DNA of 64,000 nucleotides from Herpetosiphonaceae bacterium (GTDB lineage Bacteria > Chloroflexota > Chloroflexia > Chloroflexales > Herpetosiphonaceae). Below are positions 36,501-44,804 of this stretch, piece by piece (position 1 is the first letter of the stretch; the number at the start of each line of letters is the position of its first letter). Position numbers and translations under genes: made by a program. The stretch lies in contig BPHZ01000001.1 in assembly GCA_026003835.1 (NCBI GenBank), positions 8,001 to 72,000 of the forward strand, given 5' to 3'. Below the pieces are notes generated by a model. The model saw only the letters and a program-made list of their open reading frames with translations, searched no databases and was not told the DNA's origin.

Positions 36501-37712
36501 GCGTTCGGCGGCGGGACGATCGCGCATGTTGATCGTCAGAAGCGGGCAGGGAGCGGGCGCGTCGACGATCTGGATGGGTTCTCCATCCAGTGTATCGATA
36601 CGCGTACGAAGCGACTCATGGCGGACGATAAGTCCATCGAGCGCCGTCATAAGGGCGGCACGGTCGAGCTTGCCTGTCAAACGGATGACGAGTGGCATCG
36701 TGTAGAGCGGGCTGTCGGGGACCAACTGATCCATAATCCAGAGGCGCTGCTGCGCGAACGACAAGGGGAGCGGCTGTTCGCGCGGGACCGGTTGTAATGG
36801 AGGGCGAGGGTCGCCCGCTGTGCTCTGACGTAGTGCCGCAATGCGACTACTGAGGCCGGCGACTGTCGGCTGTTCGAAAATAGCCCGCAGTGGAAGCTCG
36901 ACGCTTAAAGCTTGCCGGAGGCGTGTCATCACCTGGGTGGCGAGCAGTGAGTGGCCGCCGCGCTCAAAAAAGTTGTCATGGCGACCAATAGCGGTCAGCC
37001 CCAACACCTGACACCATGTCTCAGCGACGATCTCTTCAATCGGCGTGCGAGGTGGCTCGGATACGGCTTCGATCGGTTGATCGTCGGCGGGCATGGGAAG
37101 CGCGCGCCTGTCGACTTTGCCGTTCGGGTTAAGCGGCATCTGATCGAGCACCATAATATGATCGGGGATCATAGAGCGTGGTACCAGACGTCCCAGTTCC
37201 TCACGCACTTGGCGGGGATCCAGATCTGGCTCCCCGACGACGTAGCCGAGCAGGCGAAGCTGATTTTGAGCATCGGGGCGGACGATAGCGACAGCGTGGC
37301 GAACACTTTGGCAGCGGACGAGCGCCGCCTCAACCTCGCCAAGCTCGATGCGATGGCCGCGTACCTTCACTTGCCCATCGGTGCGGCCGAGGAAGTCGAG
37401 CTGGCCGTCCTCCCGCCAGCGGCCCATATCGCCGGTCAGATAGAGCCGGCTGCCGAGCGGTCCTCCAAAGGGATTGGGGACAAAGGCTGCCGCTGTCTTC
37501 CGGGGATCTCCCAGGTAGCCCTGTCCCACGCCGATGCCAGCCATCGCGATCTGTCCCGGACAGCCAATTGGTACGGGTCGGAGTTGCTCGTCAAGGATAT
37601 AGATCTGAAAGCCGGCAATTGGTGTGCCGACAGGTACGCGCGGGGGTGCGATCCGGTAGGGGGGATCGCATGACGATATGGGTCGTATCATCAGAGCACT
37701 CGGTAGCGCCAT
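33555..37712 (-). CDS. NRPS, 3' part of frameshifted gene: (A1 C-terminus)-T1-C2-A2-T2
   Basis: This is the main open frame of the terminal NRPS. Homology begins just after a G6 run at 37659-37664; the first 15-18 codons of the frame are not homologous. Parts in order are the A1 C-terminal subdomain (YLTGDMGRWREDGQLDFLGR), T1 with the 4'-phosphopantetheine site (RGGHSLLA), C2 of LCL type with HHIITDGWS, A2 with YTSGSTGRPKG and specificity residues reading D-L-F-N-N-G-V-V-Y, and T2 (LLGGHSLLA). The A2 code is close to codes reported for Ala, which is inference. The protein ends in an acidic tail (ELDELLDLVEGLSDAEVAEL) like that on the PKS at 44805, not in a thioesterase or reductase. It belongs to one gene with 38168-40012. 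Confidence 0.9.
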   Translation of the reverse strand: MALPSALMIRPISSCDPPYRIAPPRVPVGTPIAGFQIYILDEQLRPVPIGCPGQIAMAGIGVGQGYLGDPRKTAAAFVPNPFGGPLGSRLYLTGDMGRWREDGQLDFLGRTDGQVKVRGHRIELGEVEAALVRCQSVRHAVAIVRPDAQNQLRLLGYVVGEPDLDPRQVREELGRLVPRSMIPDHIMVLDQMPLNPNGKVDRRALPMPADDQPIEAVSEPPRTPIEEIVAETWCQVLGLTAIGRHDNFFERGGHSLLATQVMTRLRQALSVELPLRAIFEQPTVAGLSSRIAALRQSTAGDPRPPLQPVPREQPLPLSFAQQRLWIMDQLVPDSPLYTMPLVIRLTGKLDRAALMTALDGLIVRHESLRTRIDTLDGEPIQIVDAPAPCPLLTINMRDRPAAERDTAADSAIRAFIVEPFDLRSGPLFRAQLIELDDDQHLLTLVLHHIITDGWSSSVLLRDLTALYEAALAGVEPALPALPIQYADFAVWQRAWLQGETLERQISYWRRQLEGIPALLNLPTDHPRPAVQSFRGATLKGVFPASLTKALRALSRAEGTTLFMTLLAGYQALLAAYSGQKDILVGVPIAGRVQPEVEGLIGFFVNTLVMRTSFHDDLTIRELLASVRDTALDAYTHQDVPFEQLVEVLQPERTLSHTPIFQVAFALQNTPQTGAQLADLTLDTMEEGDLGVAKFDLMVSLRELPGDELAFVVEYSTDLFEEMTIRRMLDHYQRLLSAMAEDPDQAVAAIDMLSQMERTTILNTWNETYHPYPATPVYTWVAEQATRTPETVAVCVGTEQRTYRQLLDDTYRLAHVLKARGVRRGDRVGIFLTRQAHLISALLAVHAAGAAYVPLDPTYPLERLALMAEDAGLRLIISETALAERLAGISPVLDLTAVESELASQPATAPECHLTPDDLAYVMYTSGSTGRPKGVAIPHRGLSSFVAWCKTSFAKENFAGVLVSTSICFDLSVFEIFVPLSCGGTIILVENGLHMPPSDHQPPITMVNLVPSVIAEVLQQGTLPSTVRVVNLGGEASHQQLVDQIYAQTSVQRVYNVYGPTEDTVYSTWSLLEPGGQVLIGRPIWNTQAYILDSAMRPVPIGVTGELYLGGDGQAWGYFGQPALTADRFVPNPFSRTPGTRLYRTGDLARFLPDGAIEYLGRADYQVKIRGFRIELGEIEAVLHEHPSIYQAVTAFYPGQGSSAQSRIAAYVVAKPGYTLDTAALRAHLQKRLPDYMIPSAFVAMDELPLTPNGKINRRALPKPDEGSLLRAPYVAPRTPTEEAVAELWSRLLGVEKVGMDDNFFLLGGHSLLATQLLAQIQLHFGVQVTLRSFFESPTAGALAQQVDTLLNTSDDETDELDELLDLVEGLSDAEVAELLARRSRG

Positions 37713-38394
37713 AGGTGTTCAACAAGGGGATGTGCGGAAAAGCGGCGAACCAGCGCCGGCTCAGCGGTACTGGTAGGGTCTCGGCATTAGAAATAAGGTA
37801 GGCAAGATCCGGCAGCTGGAGACCGTGAGCGGGATCGTGGTCGAGCGCCGTGAGGAAGGCTTCCAGCAGTGTCGGCACGGTCTCCAGAATGGTTACCCGA
37901 TCATGCTCAAGGGCTCTGAAAAGAGCCAGCGGGTTAAGCACTGTCTCGGTCGGGTATATCACCACTTCACCGCCGACGATGAGCGCTGCCAGAAACTGCC
38001 AGATCGAGATATCGAATGAATGAGCCGCCGTCTGTGCTACGCGGCTCGTAGCCCTCATCTCCAGAACATGGATCTTGGCCCATAGATGGTTGAGCAGCCC
38101 AATGTGTTCAACCATGACCCCTTTAGGTTTTCCGGTCGAGCCAGAGGTATAGAAGATGGTTGCCACTTCATTCGGCGGGGACGATGCGATCGATCGGGCT
38201 GGACGGTTGAGCATCGATCGCCGGTGTAGGCGTATCCCAGACCCAGAAGATGGGTCGTGTTTCCAGGCCATCGACCAGGGCCGCAATCCGCTGCTCCAGA
38301 TCGCTGGTGGTAGCGATGACGGCACAGCGGCTATCGGCCAGTATCTGCTGAAGCCTTGCATCAGGATAGACCGGATCGAGCGGCACGTAGGCAT
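37591..38394 (-). CDS. NRPS, middle segment of frameshifted gene: A1 core
   Basis: Only about 37665-38176 of this frame is homologous. It carries the A1 core: FYTSGSTGKPKGVMVEH, the A4 stretch TAAHSFDISIWQFLAAL and the A5 stretch LLNTYGATECSDDTTH. It joins the upstream frame at a C4 run (G4 on the plus strand, 38177-38180) and the downstream frame at the G6 run (37659-37664). Removing one base from each run gives one continuous C-A-T-C-A-T protein. Specificity residues read D-I-W-E-I-N-T-D-D. Glu at 278 and Asp at 331 recall the diaminobutyrate-type code. Whether the shifts are real or sequencing errors cannot be told here. Confidence 0.75.
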   Translation of the reverse strand: MPTCRSIRSILMQGFSRYWPIAAVPSSLPPAIWSSGLRPWSMAWKHDPSSGSGIRLHRRSMLNRPARSIASSPPNEVATIFYTSGSTGKPKGVMVEHIGLLNHLWAKIHVLEMRATSRVAQTAAHSFDISIWQFLAALIVGGEVVIYPTETVLNPLALFRALEHDRVTILETVPTLLEAFLTALDHDPAHGLQLPDLAYLISNAETLPVPLSRRWFAAFPHIPLLNTYGATECSDDTTHIVMRSPLPDRTPARTCRHTNCRLSDLYP

Positions 38395-40012
38395 AGCCAG
38401 TCTGGAGGCAGGCCAGCAGCACGATCAGCATCTCGATATCGCGCTCAGCAAAGACGCCAACAGGTGCGCCGGGAGGGAGATCGTGCGCGACCAGCCAACG
38501 AGCAACTTGATTGGTGCGAGCCGAAAGGCCGGCATAGGTTAGCGAACGCTCGCCGCAGCGCACGGCAATCGCGTCGGGGCGTGTTCTGACATGCTCTGCA
38601 AGATATGAGCTGATCGGCCGATCAAGCGGTGGGAGTGGCGGCATCGCGTTGAAATCGATGAGGACGCGCTTCCGCTCGTGCTCAGGAAGGATTTCAAGGT
38701 CGCCGACACGAGCTTCCGGATCGGCGATGATGGCGGCCAGGGCTGAAAGAAGGTGATCCAGGACTCGCTCGGCCGTGGCTGCCGAGAAGCGAGCCGCGTC
38801 ATAGCTCACACTCAACGTCAGTCCTGGCGTAAACATCACCTGCACTGTCAATGGGTAGTTTGTGGGAGTGAGAAACTGGACATCAGTGCTGCGCAATGAG
38901 CCGGTCTTCCCGCGCAAGAAATCATCGAGCGGATAGTTCTCAAAGACCAGAATGGACTCAAAGAGCGGTTGTCCTCGTGGGATATCGCTCCACCCCTGGA
39001 TCTGCACGAGCGGGGTGTAATCAAATTGGCGATGCTCCACCAACTGTTGTTGAATCTCGGCCAGCCACTCACGTAGAGGCATCTGGGCATTATAGGTGAT
39101 CCGCACTGGGAGAGTTGTCAGCAGCAGCCCGGCGATGCGCTCCGCCTCGGGGAGCGTATCAGGGCGGCCGGAGCTGACGGATCCGAAGATCACATCATGC
39201 TCTCCGCTATAAGCGCGCAAGACCAGGGCCCATGCCGCGTGGAGCAGTGTGCTGAGCGTCACGCGCTCCTGGCGAGCGAAGGACTGGAGCGCATCCGCCA
39301 GGGCAGGATCGCATAAGCGTCTGCGCTCAACAATCACCGGTTTATCGGCGGCAGCGCAATCTGGTTGTTCGATCATAAGCGCCGTAGGCGCCGTAATACC
39401 AGCAAGCAGCGATCGCCAGAATCGCTCGGCGGCCTGCATATCCTGGCGTTGCAGCCAGGATATGTACCGGTTGTAAGGCGGGGCCGGGGGGAGAGTAGGG
39501 GGAGCGCCCGCCAGAAACCCTTCGTAGACCGCGAACAGCTCCTGAAGCAGTAGTGAAATGCTCCAGCCATCGAGAATAATATGATGCAGACTCCAGATCA
39601 ACTGGTACCGATCTGCGCCGAGGTCGAGAAGTGTAACTCGAAAGAGCGGCGCGCTGCCGAGATCAAGGCCGCGCCGGCGATCCTCTTCGAGGAAAACGCT
39701 GATATGCTCCGGCTGTTGATGCTCGGGGATGTGGCTCCAGTCAAAGACGTCGAGCGGCAGATCGACCTCGCGATGCACAACCTGTAAAGGCTGATCCAGA
39801 TCCTCCCAGTGAAATGAGGTTCGCAGGGCCGGATGCCGCCTGATCATGGTCTGCCACGCCTGCCGGAAGGCCGGGAGATGAAGCTGGCCGTGCAGCGCAA
39901 TACTGGCCTGCACGAAGTAGACTCCGGCGCCATTATCGTCGAGGGCATGAAATAAAATCCCCTGCTGAGTTGGCGCAAGAGGATAGACATCTTCGATGGC
40001 TAGGGTGTTCAC
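38168..40012 (-). CDS. NRPS, 5' part of frameshifted gene: C1 and A1 N-terminus
   Basis: The frame starts with GTG at 40012, overlapping the stop of the upstream NRPS by 4 nt (GTGA), so translation is coupled. It encodes a condensation domain (about 5-440) that begins VYPLAPTQQGILFHAL, the form typical of domains that follow an epimerisation domain (DCL-like), with the active-site motif HHIILDGWS near 145. The N-terminal part of an adenylation domain follows (ERSLTYAGLSARTNQVARWL, GYAYVPLDPVYPDARLQQIL). The frame then runs into a premature stop at 38168, just before the conserved YTSGSTG, which is present in another frame. It is the start of the terminal six-domain NRPS. Confidence 0.88.
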   Translation of the reverse strand: MNTLAIEDVYPLAPTQQGILFHALDDNGAGVYFVQASIALHGQLHLPAFRQAWQTMIRRHPALRTSFHWEDLDQPLQVVHREVDLPLDVFDWSHIPEHQQPEHISVFLEEDRRRGLDLGSAPLFRVTLLDLGADRYQLIWSLHHIILDGWSISLLLQELFAVYEGFLAGAPPTLPPAPPYNRYISWLQRQDMQAAERFWRSLLAGITAPTALMIEQPDCAAADKPVIVERRRLCDPALADALQSFARQERVTLSTLLHAAWALVLRAYSGEHDVIFGSVSSGRPDTLPEAERIAGLLLTTLPVRITYNAQMPLREWLAEIQQQLVEHRQFDYTPLVQIQGWSDIPRGQPLFESILVFENYPLDDFLRGKTGSLRSTDVQFLTPTNYPLTVQVMFTPGLTLSVSYDAARFSAATAERVLDHLLSALAAIIADPEARVGDLEILPEHERKRVLIDFNAMPPLPPLDRPISSYLAEHVRTRPDAIAVRCGERSLTYAGLSARTNQVARWLVAHDLPPGAPVGVFAERDIEMLIVLLACLQTGYAYVPLDPVYPDARLQQILADSRCAVIATTSDLEQRIAALVDGLETRPIFWVWDTPTPAIDAQPSSPIDRIVPAE

Positions 40013-43000
40013 TGCTGGCTTCTCCTCTGTGATCGGCTAACATTGGCAATCAACTTGTTCAGCTTCTGTGAGTCCAGTTGGGCCATCGGAAAGTCCGAGG
40101 GTGTATATGTTGCACCCTCGGCGTCTTGGCGATTGGTAACAAGCTGTTTGATTGCCTCGCTGCAATACAGCGCAAGTTGCTCGATGGTTTCCGGGCGATA
40201 GCGGCTGTCGTTGAAGCGCCAGTTCAGCTCGAGCCGATCCTGACGTATGGTTACAAGGACATCGATGGTAAAGGGATTGATCGTTCCAGTATCGATCATA
40301 AGATCCTGGACAGGAACGAGCAGCTTGCCCGCCGTCGGTAGGGTACGGCAGCGGAGCCGTACCTCCGGAAATGGTAGAGCGGCGAGTGTGCTGCGCAAGA
40401 GCTCATCGCCGAGTGTGTGCCCAAGATCAAAGTTGAGGCCTGTTAATGCCAGGGCGCGTAACTGCTCTTTCATTGGCGCCAATGCCGTCACCACAGAACC
40501 AGCTGGTAACGTGAGCCTTACCGGATAAAGCGCCGAGAAGCACCCAACGCTGCGTGATCCATCTAGGCCAAGCTGCCCGGCGTCAATGGTGCTCTCCAGG
40601 GCCATGGTAACTGTTGTTGCTCCACACCAGCGGTGCAATGCCCAGGCCAGCGCGATGGTGATCAATTCGTCGACTCGTGTGTGATAGATCGACGGCAATT
40701 CTTGGAGCACGACGCTTGCGGTGGTGGCGTCAAGTGCCGTAACCAGACTCTGTTGTCCGGAGTCTGAGCTGCCGGTGCTGTCGGCGGGGCGCAATGGCAC
40801 CGGCGCGGCCAGGGTCTCTCGCCAGCGCTCGATTTCAAGCGCGGCGTCCAGTGAAGCCAGCCGAGCATGGAATGCATTCGCCCATGCCGGTAAATCAGCG
40901 CTCGGCGCCGGGAGCTGAATTGACTCGCCGCGCCGCGCTTGGCTGTACGCCCGATCGAGATCCTCAACAATGACCGGCCAGGATCGTTCATCGGCGGCCA
41001 GTTCATGGATGACGAGCAACAGGTGGTCGGGAGCGCCGGCACGACGAATGACAGCAGCGGCCAGGAGCGCTCCTTGCTCCACATTCAGCCTGGTGGAGAG
41101 ATTCAAAGCCTGATCGGTAAGGCTTGAATCATCCTGATCGGCGCCGGACAGCTCGATAAGCGTAAGCGGCGGAGCGGCATGATGTGCAGCGATTTCTAGA
41201 TTGAGTTGCCCATCACTACGCATAAGGCGCAAGCGCAGCGCCTCGTGATGTGCGATGAGTGCATCCAACGCTCGCTGGAGCGCATCGCTATCGAGCGACT
41301 CCGTGCTGCGAAGGAGCAGCGCGCGGTAGCCTCTCCACGTAGTATCCGGGGCGGTGGCTGCAAGGCGCACGGCTGTCGGCAGCAGCGGTACTGGGCCGGT
41401 GACCACCCGATGCCCGTCCGGCGATGTATTCGTACCGGCCTCCTGCGCCAGTTCAGCAATTGTTTGATACAGGAAGATATGTTTGGTTGAAATTGCCACA
41501 CCTGCCTGGGTAGCGCGATTCGCCACCTGGATGGCATTGATCGAGTCACCGCCAAGGGCAAAGAAGTTATCGTGGCGCCCGACGCGTTCGACGCCAAGCA
41601 CTTCAGCCCAGATTTCTGCCAGAATTTTCTCGGCAGGTGTGATCGGCGGTTCATATTCGACGGCAGCATCGCCGGCAAGCATATCCGGCGCTGGAAGCGC
41701 GCGCCGGTCTACTTTGCCGTTGGGATTGATCGGCAGAGCTGCCAGCGGGACGATCGCCGCCGGGACCATATAGGCCGGAAGTTGGCGCTGCAGGAGATCA
41801 CGCAGCTGTCCGGTGTGAATCTGGGCGCCGGCTGCCGGCGTCACATAGGCCACCAGCCGCTTATCGCCGGGGCGATCCTCGCGTACTACTACCACTGCCT
41901 CCTCGATGGAGGGATCCGAGCGAAGCACCGCCTCGATCTCGCCCAGCTCGATACGGAAGCCGCGCAGCTTGACCTGCTGGTCGATGCGGCCCAGGAACTC
42001 CAGCTGCCCCTCGGCGCGCCAGCGCACCAAGTCGCCGGTGCGATAGAGCCGCCCGCCCGGCGTTGGCCCGAACGGGTCGGGCACAAAGCGCTCCGCCGTC
42101 AGCGCCGGCCGCCCCAGGTAGCCCCAGGCCAGCCCCGCCCCACCCACGTACAGCTCGCCCGGCACGCCCACCGGCACCGGCTGCATGTACTCGTCCAGCA
42201 CATAGACCCGGTCATTCGCCAGCGGCCCGCCGATCGGCACCGTCGTCGCCGTCGTTGGCACTGCCGTCACCTGATACCAGGTACTGTAGGTGGTGTTCTC
42301 CGTCGGGCCATACACGTGCAGCAGCCGCTCCGGCCCGCCGTGCTCCAGCACCTGCCGCACACAGGCCGGGTCCACCGCCTCGCCGCCGAAGAGCAGATGT
42401 CGCAGACCGTTAAAGGCTGTTGGCGCCAGGCGCGCAATCTGGTTGAAGAGCGCGGTGGTGAGGAAGAGGGTGGTGACGCACTCGCGCGCCAGCAGTGCGG
42501 CCAGCTCGCCCGGCGCCAGAACGGTTTCCTGTGGCACGATCAGCAGCCGAGCGCCATTGGCCAGCGCGCCCCAGATCTCGAAGGTTGCCGCATCAAATGA
42601 GACATTCGATGCCTGGGCGATCACATCGTCGGGGGTGATACTGATGTAGTTGGTGTCGCGGATCAGGCGGACAATGCCGCGGTGGGGCACGGCCACCCCC
42701 TTGGGCCGCCCGGTCGAGCCCGAGGTATAGATCACATAGGCCAGGTCGTCTAGTGTCAGCGCCACCGCTGGCGCCGTCGCCGGCTGCGCCGCCAGCGCTG
42801 CCGCCAGCTCCTCCAGCACCAGCACCCTCACCCCCAGCCCGGCCAGCTGCCCCGCCAGCGCCCGCTCGCTCAGCACCAGCGCCAGCCCGGCGTCCTGCGC
42901 CATCAGCGCCAGCCGCTCCACCGGATAGCTCACATCCAGCGGCACATAGGCCGCCCCCGCCGCCAACACCCCCAGCAGCACCTCCACCAGCCGCGCGCTG

Positions 43001-44682
43001 CGCGTCAGGTACACGCCCACCCGGTCGCCGCGCCGCACCCCCCGCGCCCGCAGCAGGTGCGCCAGCCGGTGCGCTCCTGCCACCAGCGCTTCATAGCTCA
43101 CCTGCTCCGTGCCCGCCTGCACCGCCAGCGCCGCCGGCTGGCGCGCCGCCAGCGCCGCCACCAGCGCGTGCACTGGCTGCGCTGGGTAGGCCCGCTGCGT
43201 CGCGTTCCAGCCCTCCAGCACCTGCCGGCGCTCCGTCTCGCTCAGCAGCGCGATCTCGGCCATGCGCTGCTGCTCATCGGCCACCATCCCCGCCAGCAGC
43301 CGCGCGTAGTGTTCCAGCAGTCGCTCAATTGTCGCGCGCTCAAAGAGATCGGAGCTGTACTCCATCGTCGCCTTGAGGCCGGCGGAGGTTTCTGAGACAT
43401 CGAGGTGCAGATCGAACTTAGCTACGCCGCTGTTGATATCAAGAGGCTCGATATTCACACCCGGCAGCCGGAGCGTTTGTGTTGGCGCATTCTGTAACAC
43501 AAAGGCGACCTGAAAAATTGGCGTGTGACTGAGTGATCGCTCGGGCTGAACCGCTTCGACGACCGTCTCGAATGGCACATCCTGATGGGCAAAGGCTTCG
43601 AGCGTTGCAGCGCGAACGCGGGCCAGCAGCTCGCGTACGGTTGGACTGCCGTGGAGAGAGGTACGCAGCACAATGGTATTGACGAAGAAGCCGATCAGCC
43701 CTTCAATTTCGCGGTGACTACGGCCAGCGACCGGTGATCCGACCAAGATATCGTGCTGGCCGGTATAGCGGGCGAGCAGTGCCTGGAATGCCGCCAGCAG
43801 AGCCATAAAGAGGGTTACACCCTCGCGCTTACAAAGCGCCTGAAGCCCTTCTGCCAGCTCAGGTGACAGCAGGCGAGAAGCGGAGCTGCCGCGAAACGTT
43901 TGTGCGGGGGGACGCGGCCGATCCGTAGGTAGCTCCAGGACCATGGGTGCGCCGTTGAGATACCCTTTCCAGAAATCAAGCTCGCGCTCAAGGTTCTGGC
44001 CCTGCATCCGCTCGCGCTGCCAGACGACATAATCGATGAACTGGAGCGGCAGATCCGGGAGCGGCGACGGGCGGCCTTCAACCAAGGCGGTATATATCGC
44101 CGCCAGCTCACGAATAAAGATACCTGATGACCAGCCGTCGGAAACGATGTGGTGTACTACCAGCAGCAGCAGGTGCTCGTCGTCGGCGAGGCGCACGAGG
44201 GCAAAGGCGATCAGTGGGCCTGAGCGCAGGTCAAACGATCGTCTTGCGGATGCGGCAGCCAGCTCCATCGCAAGCAGCTCACGCCGATCTACAGGGAGGC
44301 CCCGCAGATCGATGAGCGGTATGACGATAGGGGCCGGCTGTCCGGGAACCTGAACCGGCTGGCCGTCGACGGTGGTAAAGGTATGGCGGAGTACCTCATG
44401 GCGGCGCACAATCTCGCCAATGCTACGCTGAAGCAGGTCAACACGGAGGTCGCCGCTGATACGGAGCGCTACCGGCAGATTATAGACCGGACTTCCTGGT
44501 GCAAGCTGATCGAAAAACCAGAGCCGCTCCTGGGAGAACGAGAGAGGGAACGAACTGCATGACCGGGACGCCGGAAGAATATACTCCTGAGAGATGTCGA
44601 TACCCTTCTGTTTAAGGCGTAACGCAAGGAGCTGCCTCTTCTCGGGCGGTAGAGCTGCAAGGCGTTCAGAGAGATTACTCAT
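40009..44682 (-). CDS. NRPS module C-A-T-E with degenerate epimerisation active site
   Basis: A 1557-residue one-module NRPS. A short N-terminal helical docking-like segment (SERLAALPPEKRQLLALRLK) precedes an LCL-type C domain with HHIVSDGWS near 176. The A domain (about 480-980) has YTSGSTGRPKG and specificity residues D-A-F-F-L-G-V-T-Y, close to codes associated with Ile/Val. The T domain has FFALGGDSI near 1044. An E-type domain follows (about 1080-1530, VGCFSALYPVRL), but its HHxxxDG motif reads HELAADE, so the second His is Glu. The C-terminus (YTPSDFPMAQLDSQKLNKL) resembles a donor communication segment. ATG 44682 fits the conserved N-terminus; GTG 44715 is an alternative. A domain base composition is mosaic. 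Confidence 0.92.
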   Translation of the reverse strand: MSNLSERLAALPPEKRQLLALRLKQKGIDISQEYILPASRSCSSFPLSFSQERLWFFDQLAPGSPVYNLPVALRISGDLRVDLLQRSIGEIVRRHEVLRHTFTTVDGQPVQVPGQPAPIVIPLIDLRGLPVDRRELLAMELAAASARRSFDLRSGPLIAFALVRLADDEHLLLLVVHHIVSDGWSSGIFIRELAAIYTALVEGRPSPLPDLPLQFIDYVVWQRERMQGQNLERELDFWKGYLNGAPMVLELPTDRPRPPAQTFRGSSASRLLSPELAEGLQALCKREGVTLFMALLAAFQALLARYTGQHDILVGSPVAGRSHREIEGLIGFFVNTIVLRTSLHGSPTVRELLARVRAATLEAFAHQDVPFETVVEAVQPERSLSHTPIFQVAFVLQNAPTQTLRLPGVNIEPLDINSGVAKFDLHLDVSETSAGLKATMEYSSDLFERATIERLLEHYARLLAGMVADEQQRMAEIALLSETERRQVLEGWNATQRAYPAQPVHALVAALAARQPAALAVQAGTEQVSYEALVAGAHRLAHLLRARGVRRGDRVGVYLTRSARLVEVLLGVLAAGAAYVPLDVSYPVERLALMAQDAGLALVLSERALAGQLAGLGVRVLVLEELAAALAAQPATAPAVALTLDDLAYVIYTSGSTGRPKGVAVPHRGIVRLIRDTNYISITPDDVIAQASNVSFDAATFEIWGALANGARLLIVPQETVLAPGELAALLARECVTTLFLTTALFNQIARLAPTAFNGLRHLLFGGEAVDPACVRQVLEHGGPERLLHVYGPTENTTYSTWYQVTAVPTTATTVPIGGPLANDRVYVLDEYMQPVPVGVPGELYVGGAGLAWGYLGRPALTAERFVPDPFGPTPGGRLYRTGDLVRWRAEGQLEFLGRIDQQVKLRGFRIELGEIEAVLRSDPSIEEAVVVVREDRPGDKRLVAYVTPAAGAQIHTGQLRDLLQRQLPAYMVPAAIVPLAALPINPNGKVDRRALPAPDMLAGDAAVEYEPPITPAEKILAEIWAEVLGVERVGRHDNFFALGGDSINAIQVANRATQAGVAISTKHIFLYQTIAELAQEAGTNTSPDGHRVVTGPVPLLPTAVRLAATAPDTTWRGYRALLLRSTESLDSDALQRALDALIAHHEALRLRLMRSDGQLNLEIAAHHAAPPLTLIELSGADQDDSSLTDQALNLSTRLNVEQGALLAAAVIRRAGAPDHLLLVIHELAADERSWPVIVEDLDRAYSQARRGESIQLPAPSADLPAWANAFHARLASLDAALEIERWRETLAAPVPLRPADSTGSSDSGQQSLVTALDATTASVVLQELPSIYHTRVDELITIALAWALHRWCGATTVTMALESTIDAGQLGLDGSRSVGCFSALYPVRLTLPAGSVVTALAPMKEQLRALALTGLNFDLGHTLGDELLRSTLAALPFPEVRLRCRTLPTAGKLLVPVQDLMIDTGTINPFTIDVLVTIRQDRLELNWRFNDSRYRPETIEQLALYCSEAIKQLVTNRQDAEGATYTPSDFPMAQLDSQKLNKLIANVSRSQRRSQQ

Positions 44683-44753
44683 AGTAATTCTCGGCGCGCG
44701 AATCGATCCTGCCACCCGGACGCGCCGTTCTCCTTTCTATCCAGAATGCTTGT

Positions 44754-44787
44754 CCTGGCAGCGCCGGTATCAGCCGGCGCTGCCAGG
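44754..44787 (-). other. Perfect 14-bp hairpin inside the biosynthetic operon
   Basis: cctggcagcgccgg and ccggcgctgccagg pair perfectly around the loop tatcag. It lies in the 122-nt gap between the PKS stop (44805) and the NRPS start (44682), by far the widest gap in this operon. No T tract follows. It could be an attenuator, a processing or stability element, or a partial terminator. Confidence 0.55.
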
Positions 44788-44804
44788 AGTGATTCAGTGG
44801 CCGG

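Noticed and set aside
42753..43376. Proline-rich plus-strand ORF of 207 codons
   Set aside because: It is the antisense shadow of the very GC-rich A-domain segment of the NRPS at 40009-44682; Pro/Ala repeats arise from the reverse strand of Gly/Ala/Leu codons.
40009..44715. GTG 44715 as start of the C-A-T-E NRPS
   Set aside because: The only RBS-like GGAG is about 14 nt away and the extra 11 residues lack family resemblance; ATG 44682 begins the conserved helical N-terminus, although its own RBS is weak.
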